Source: Fomitopsis serialis (taxonomy: Eukaryota; Basidiomycota; Agaricomycetes; Polyporales; Fomitopsidaceae). From it: 64,000 nucleotides of DNA. The notes beneath the pieces were generated by a model. That model was not told the DNA's origin and ran no database searches. It saw only the letters and a list, made by a program, of their open reading frames with translations. The translations under genes and the position numbers were made by a program. The stretch lies in contig NW_025954965.1 of NCBI RefSeq assembly GCF_022376445.1, positions 620,001-684,000 on the forward strand, given 5' to 3'. Shown here piece by piece: positions 59,609-64,000 of the stretch (within the stretch, counting starts at the first letter, position 1; every line of letters begins with the position of its first letter).

Positions 59609-60804
59609 AGCTGGGGATCATCACGTACAAGGCAACAAAGGTGCAGCCTGTCAGTCAGCAGAGCATGATCAGCAATTGACAATGCGGAGAGTCGTAGTAT
59701 GTTCACCAAGGAATGCTACTCCCACATAATGAGACACGAGCCCTTCTTCAGAGGATGTCATTGCGACTACACGGACCCCTGTTAATTGAGTGTGAAGTCG
59801 TGCGTGTTGCCAACGGGGATGTGATGGGCAGGCGACCTTTTAACTCCTTACTCCAATCGCCCGCGTCCTGCGGTGCTGATAAGAACCTTAAGCAGTTTCA
59901 CTTGATGATATCGTCATTTCAGTGACGAACAGACGGTGAACATTACGCATTCCGAGTTCCATGGCCAATGATAAGAGCGTAGATGCACGCTCAACGTTCT
60001 GGAGTACAAGAAGTGATGAGCGTCATGTACAAGCTCCGAGGACCCAATGAACATACATTTTGAACACGTCCATATGCAGGCGCGCGCGGCAGAACGTAAG
60101 TTCATACGAAGGCATGCATCTTTGTGGCTGTTCAAACGTTCACCCTTCAGGTTCAATGTTAGACCAACGCAATCGCTGTCAAATGATATCCTGATGATGA
60201 ACTATGAGATGAGATGAACTCAAGTTGGCAGGGAAGGTGAAGACATCTAATCATACCGGCCTCTACGCCCCAACGTGTAAACACAGCCTGCGCCATCCGT
60301 TAGAGGTCGTGACACTAACGGAGTGCTGGCACAGGCGAGACAACTACGTGACAAATCCCAAGTAGGGGGTGGAATTTCCGCCGTCTGCACTCCTGATGTT
60401 GAGGCCGCTCTTTGGTATGAAGCGATGTTGTCGGCGGTCAGTATCATCACCGCAGCCTCTGACCCGTGCCTTTCAACGTCAGTGCACGAACTCTGTTTTT
60501 GACATTGTCGACACTGACATCCATCAGCACACGCATTGGAACCTTTCTGGGACAGACACGCAGCCACGAAGATGTTGAGCAGACAGACGAGTCTACTTAA
60601 CAGTCCGTACCTTGTTGATCATGCGATCATTTACTGTTGCAATTCTAGCGTACGCACTTTCCCACAGCATTTACTTTATACTGTTACAATCTCTTCGCGT
60701 GATACATTGAATGGTCAGCCAGTGCGTAGATAACATCGATGAGTAAGCGTACCTTGATCTATAACGCTTGGCTTCGACACCAGCAAATGATGTCCGCCAG
60801 TCCT
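59609..60804. other. Gene-poor stretch left of MOG1
   Basis: About 1.2 kb with normal CpG content. Small frames only; no domain, tRNA or repeat recognised. It may include the first exon of DUF6534-like copy 2 and the 3' flank of MOG1. Confidence 0.4.
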
Positions 60805-61449
60805 TCAGGCAAACAAGCCGTAATCCACGATCCGCAATGATCGCGCAGCCAAAGAAAATGTCTCTTGTGCAACGGCGAACTGGTCTCCCGTGATAGTCGC
60901 ACCATCGGAGGTCTTCATCGGGATGTTCATAGACAACACAAGATCGACGTTCTTGTCTTGGATACGGTACACGGCCAGCAGTATTCGAAGTTCATCAGGA
61001 TGGGTGTGGTTGAATTTACGAACGAGTTGTGTTCCGCTCAGGACGATGGGCAAAGGAGTGCGGTTCCCACTGCTCTCGCCTGAGAGCTGGGACACTTCGA
61101 TGATTTTGTTCTCGACAGCATCGTTATCGTGGACCAAAGATTCAAAGTGTAGCCTGTTTCGAAGGACACTGTTAGATGCAGTTCTTCGGATAAGTGACAG
61201 ATATACTTTACAATGTCGGCGGTCTGTTCGGCGTCGACACACTGGAGGACCTCGACAATAATGCTGATCCCCGCATCAGGGTACAGAAAAACTTCTTGCG
61301 TGTCGGGAACTTGTCGCAAATCGCTTGGCTTCATCAGACTCATTCCCTTCAAGAGGGCAATGGCATACGTACGATGCGTCGATCAATGAAGTAGGTAGAG
61401 TCGTCGTAATTGCTCCGCCGAACAGTTCTCGGGTAGCCGACGGTGGCAT
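60805..61449 (-). CDS. MOG1: Ran-binding protein Mog1 (Ran guanine nucleotide release factor)
   Basis: Binds Ran and releases GTP, supporting nuclear import. The start is the ATG at 61449: MPPSATRELFGGAITTTLPT and SLIDAS, split by an intron (donor GTACGT near 61370) from DLRQVPDTQEVFLYPDAGIS and IIVEVLQCVDAEQTADIVK. A second intron (donor GTATAT near 61210, acceptor AACAG) joins to LHFESLVHDNDAVENKI. Then TPLPIVLSGTQLVRKFNHTH, ELRILLAVYRIQDKNVDLVL and ETFSLAARSLRIVDYGLFA, with the stop at 60805. These blocks and the length (about 190 residues) match the Mog1 alpha/beta fold; DLRQVPDTQEVF is the most conserved signature. Divergent from NDC80, with 308 bases between the ATGs. Confidence 0.93.
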
Positions 61450-61757
61450 CCTGTCGGTTAATCACTATGTGGCGGTGTAGTCGATGCTGCCAATGACTTG
61501 ACAGTGTTCAACAAGTGGTGAGAATTTGAACAGCAAGACCGTGCCAGTGGACGCACCAAGAAGTTGAACTTGGAAGTGCGGTCGTGCGTCTTCGGTCGCG
61601 GATGTCACTGACAATCACGTGAGTGTGACGGACGCGTTCAACAGCGGCGCGTTGATTTGAGGCGTCCGCGCGCACTTTGTCCTCAACGCCCATCGCTCTG
61701 TCCATCCTCCATTCGTTTTCCAGCCGTTTGATTTATACAAAGGGATCCAGACACGTC
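61450..61757. promoter_or_regulatory. Bidirectional promoter region MOG1/NDC80
   Basis: 308 bases between divergent ATGs. No TATA box stands out; the ATTTATAC stretch near 61731-61738 lies close to the NDC80 ATG. No gene seen. Confidence 0.5.
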
Positions 61758-64000
61758 ATGTTTGACTCGGGGCGTCGCTCAACGATGCAGCCCGCAGTCG
61801 ACCCTCATAACAATGCCCGCTCGCACTTGCCTGTCCCTCCACTGTCAAGAAACCATCTCATACCGGGCGCATGTCACTTGCAGGACCGGCCTTGAGGGGT
61901 CCTTATCCTCCTATGGGACAAGTACCGGGCACCAATCCAAGGCAATCGATGATGCGCTCGCAGAATGTCAATCCGTTGCTGCAGAGCGCGACGAAGCCCA
62001 ACTTCGGCCGTACACCCTTGCACAGGTGAGCTCTAGCTACACATGAGTCATGTATATCTTGTGCTAGTTTGTTTATGTTCCTGTCATACACGCGTGATCT
62101 TCATACATGATATCTACAATATAACACATGGTGTTGTCCCTTGTCCTGACTGTGCCGCTCTCTCAGGACAAGTCCCCGAACTCATCCACCACCATGTTTA
62201 CAGTAGTACCCGAAGAGGATCTATGTGGGCTGGAGGATCTCAAGGCTCAGCACCTTCCGGCAGTCAGGGCACCAAGGACACTCGACCCCTACGAGATAGG
62301 CAGTTCCAAGCGAAGATGCGACAGGATGTCGTCACTTGGCTATTGGACAACGGCATGAATTACTCCCCGCAGGTGTTGCAGCAAATCACGAGCAAAGACT
62401 TTCGCACCGTATACCAGGATTTGGTGAGGCTGCTTGACCCAGAATGGCCATTTACGGAGCAGAAATTCGAGGAGCAGTTCGTCCAATCGTTGCGAGCTCT
62501 ACGATACCCATACCTAGGTCAGCTAGATATCAGGACCCTGACGACTCCTGGAGCGATGCATACGTGGCCGCTCTTGTTGGGAGTGCTGCATTGGTTAGCT
62601 GAGATGGGAAGGGTCAGTCGACTGTACCAGCGAATACTATTGTTGGTCGGCTGATGCATGATACTCAGGCGAGGACACGTTATCTTGAAAGCAAAGACGT
62701 CACCCTGCAAGACTCGGAACTCGTACCTGACGAGTTCGAGGATATCAATCACCACCAAGCTCTCGCGTTGGACCATTGTACGCTCGCGTATGGAATGTTT
62801 CTAGAGGGCAAGGATGCATTTCCAGAAGAAGAGAAGATTCTTGAGGCACGATACGGTGAGTCGCGCGGCCGCACATCCAGTACAATGCTCTCATGTGCCA
62901 CGTACAGCGAGAAAGGACGAGAAGGTTGTGGCTCTACTTGAAATGCAAAGGGAGGAACTGCACCGCGCTCAACTCGAACTGGAAGCCTTGGGGAAAGCGC
63001 CAGTATGTGAACCAAATGGGCGTATAACTGCCTTTGCTTATCATTTGTCTAGGCACCAATCGAGGACCTCAAGAAAGACCACGGGTTCATAACGCGGGAT
63101 AAAGCAAAGTTCGAAGAAATTCTCCGGCGCTGTGAATCCAAGAAGAAGAAACTCATCGACAGTCTGGCGCGAGAAAAAGCTGATATAGCATATCGGGGTA
63201 TGTCGCGTTCTTTCCCCCGACCCCTTCGACTCATGATGACGTGCGATTTAGTGTCCACCTTGGAAGAATTGCAGGCGGAGGAAGCAAGGTTGGCGGCAGT
63301 TGTGAGGGAACAGAACCTCTCCCCTGAAGAGGTGATCCGCATGAACACCGAACATGAGACTCTTACTCGTGATCTCGAAACACTCAAGCACAAGATCGCG
63401 GAAACGAACCAAGTCCTGGTGAAGCTCGAAGTCTCGCTCACGAGGAAAGTTTCAGATGCGGAGGAGGCGCTGGATATGTACGCGAACCTCTTGGCAAACC
63501 TCGGACTATTCCCGCCCCTGCCACCGCCCCTCGAGGGTGTCGATCTGACGCTGGACCTCAATTCAGCGGCGGCTAACCCGCAGAACCTGCTCTCGGGTGC
63601 AGACATCCGGAGGGTCATCAAGCCAACTCTCAGCCGCGTCGCCGAGATGAAGCGCACTGAGCGTGCGGACGTCGAGAGCGAGCGGATCAAAGTGGATAAT
63701 GAGCTCGACCAGCTGACCCTCGAATGCGAAAATATGGACGAGGAGGTGCTGGAGACCAGTAACAAGGTCAACGCTCTAAATGACCAGGCCGATGAATTAC
63801 GAGAGGCATGTCCTTTCATTACTGACAAACCATTGCCTTGCGATTGGATAATACCTGACTGACGCGACAATTTGACACAGGCTGCTCAACAAGAAGCCCT
63901 AGTCAGCAACGCTGAAGCGACTCGGCTGGAACGAGATCTTGCGCAGGCTAGGACAGCCGCGCTCGCTAATGGCGTCGGTGTCAAGTCCCGTCTCCAAGCT
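61758..64000 (+). CDS. NDC80: Kinetochore protein Ndc80/Hec1 (3' partial); one-base frame break near 61835
   Basis: Microtubule-binding subunit of the Ndc80 complex. The ATG at 61758 gives MFDSGRRSTMQPAVDPHNNA and RSHLPVP. One missing base in GTCCCTCC (61833-61840) then shifts to the frame STVKKPSHTGRMSLAGPALR. Without the repair, translation could begin at the Met at 61871. Then QSMMRSQNVNPLLQSATKPN and FGRTPLH; after an intron SSTRRGSMWAGGSQGSAPSG and the calponin-homology domain: RDRQFQAKMRQDVVTWLLDN, KDFRTVYQDLVRLLDPEWPF, RYPYLGQLDIRTLTTPGAMH, WPLLLGVLHWLAEMG. The coiled coil starts near 62910 and runs with heptads to the window end; DMYANLLANLGLFPPLPPP near 63475-63530 may be the loop/break region. 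About five introns in view. Confidence 0.93.

Noticed and set aside
53000..60800. Transposon as the cause of the gene-poor right-hand block
   Set aside because: No transposase, reverse transcriptase or integrase motifs or terminal repeats were visible; the readable fragments belong to DUF6534-like membrane proteins.
1..64000. CRISPR arrays, bacterial operons, ribosome binding sites or prophage
   Set aside because: The sequence is eukaryotic with introns throughout; no regularly spaced repeats or prokaryotic signals were seen.

Overview
The window is nuclear DNA of a filamentous basidiomycete, most likely an agaricomycete. Genes are dense and lie on both strands. They are cut by many 45-70 bp GT-AG introns, some leaving tiny first exons. 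The proteins are of fungal type: a Zn2Cys6 factor, a histidine acid phosphatase, a DUF3684-type ATPase, TKL-like kinases and DUF6534-like membrane proteins. I rebuilt gene models by eye from splice motifs and reading-frame continuity. Gene ends are firmer than every internal junction.

Layout, left to right. 1-2601 (-): N-terminal part of a large disordered protein resembling the regulatory region of a Pom1/DYRK kinase. 3165-5693 (-): membrane-anchored histidine acid phosphatase. 6068-12705 (-): very large GHKL ATPase ending in a zinc-protease-like motif. 13290-15551 (-): QTRT2. 17279-18237 (+): zinc-cluster factor. 18.2-23.2 kb: no recognisable gene. 23167-27370 (-): two tandem TKL-like kinases whose catalytic loop reads HGN; the upstream one carries an N-terminal helical module and a coiled coil, an MLKL-like layout. 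27617-28712 (-): BUD32. 29049-32463 (-): two MDR oxidoreductases made by a tandem duplication that also copied the 5' end of BUD32. 32803-36951 (+): CRM1. 38002-38745 (+): MCT-1/TMA20. 40205-41419 (+): SRR1-like. 41846-42835 (-): acidic unknown. 43564-46557 (-): CDC27/APC3. 46918-48937 (-): CCT1. 49527-50231 (-): small unknown. 50903-52957 (+): MIT plus coiled-coil protein. 53.5-59.6 kb: two DUF6534-like paralogues; the second lies in a strongly CpG-depleted tract. 60805-61449 (-): MOG1. 61758 to window end (+): NDC80.

Most genes are housekeeping. CRM1 and MOG1 serve Ran-dependent transport, CDC27 and NDC80 serve mitosis, QTRT2 and BUD32 modify tRNA, TMA20 acts on the ribosome, and CCT1 folds actin and tubulin. 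The accessory parts are 18-33 kb (kinases, tandem duplication) and 53-60 kb (decaying membrane-protein paralogues).

Three conserved genes (zinc-cluster factor, CDC27, NDC80) each need a one-base correction to keep frame. This looks more like assembly indels than three broken genes.
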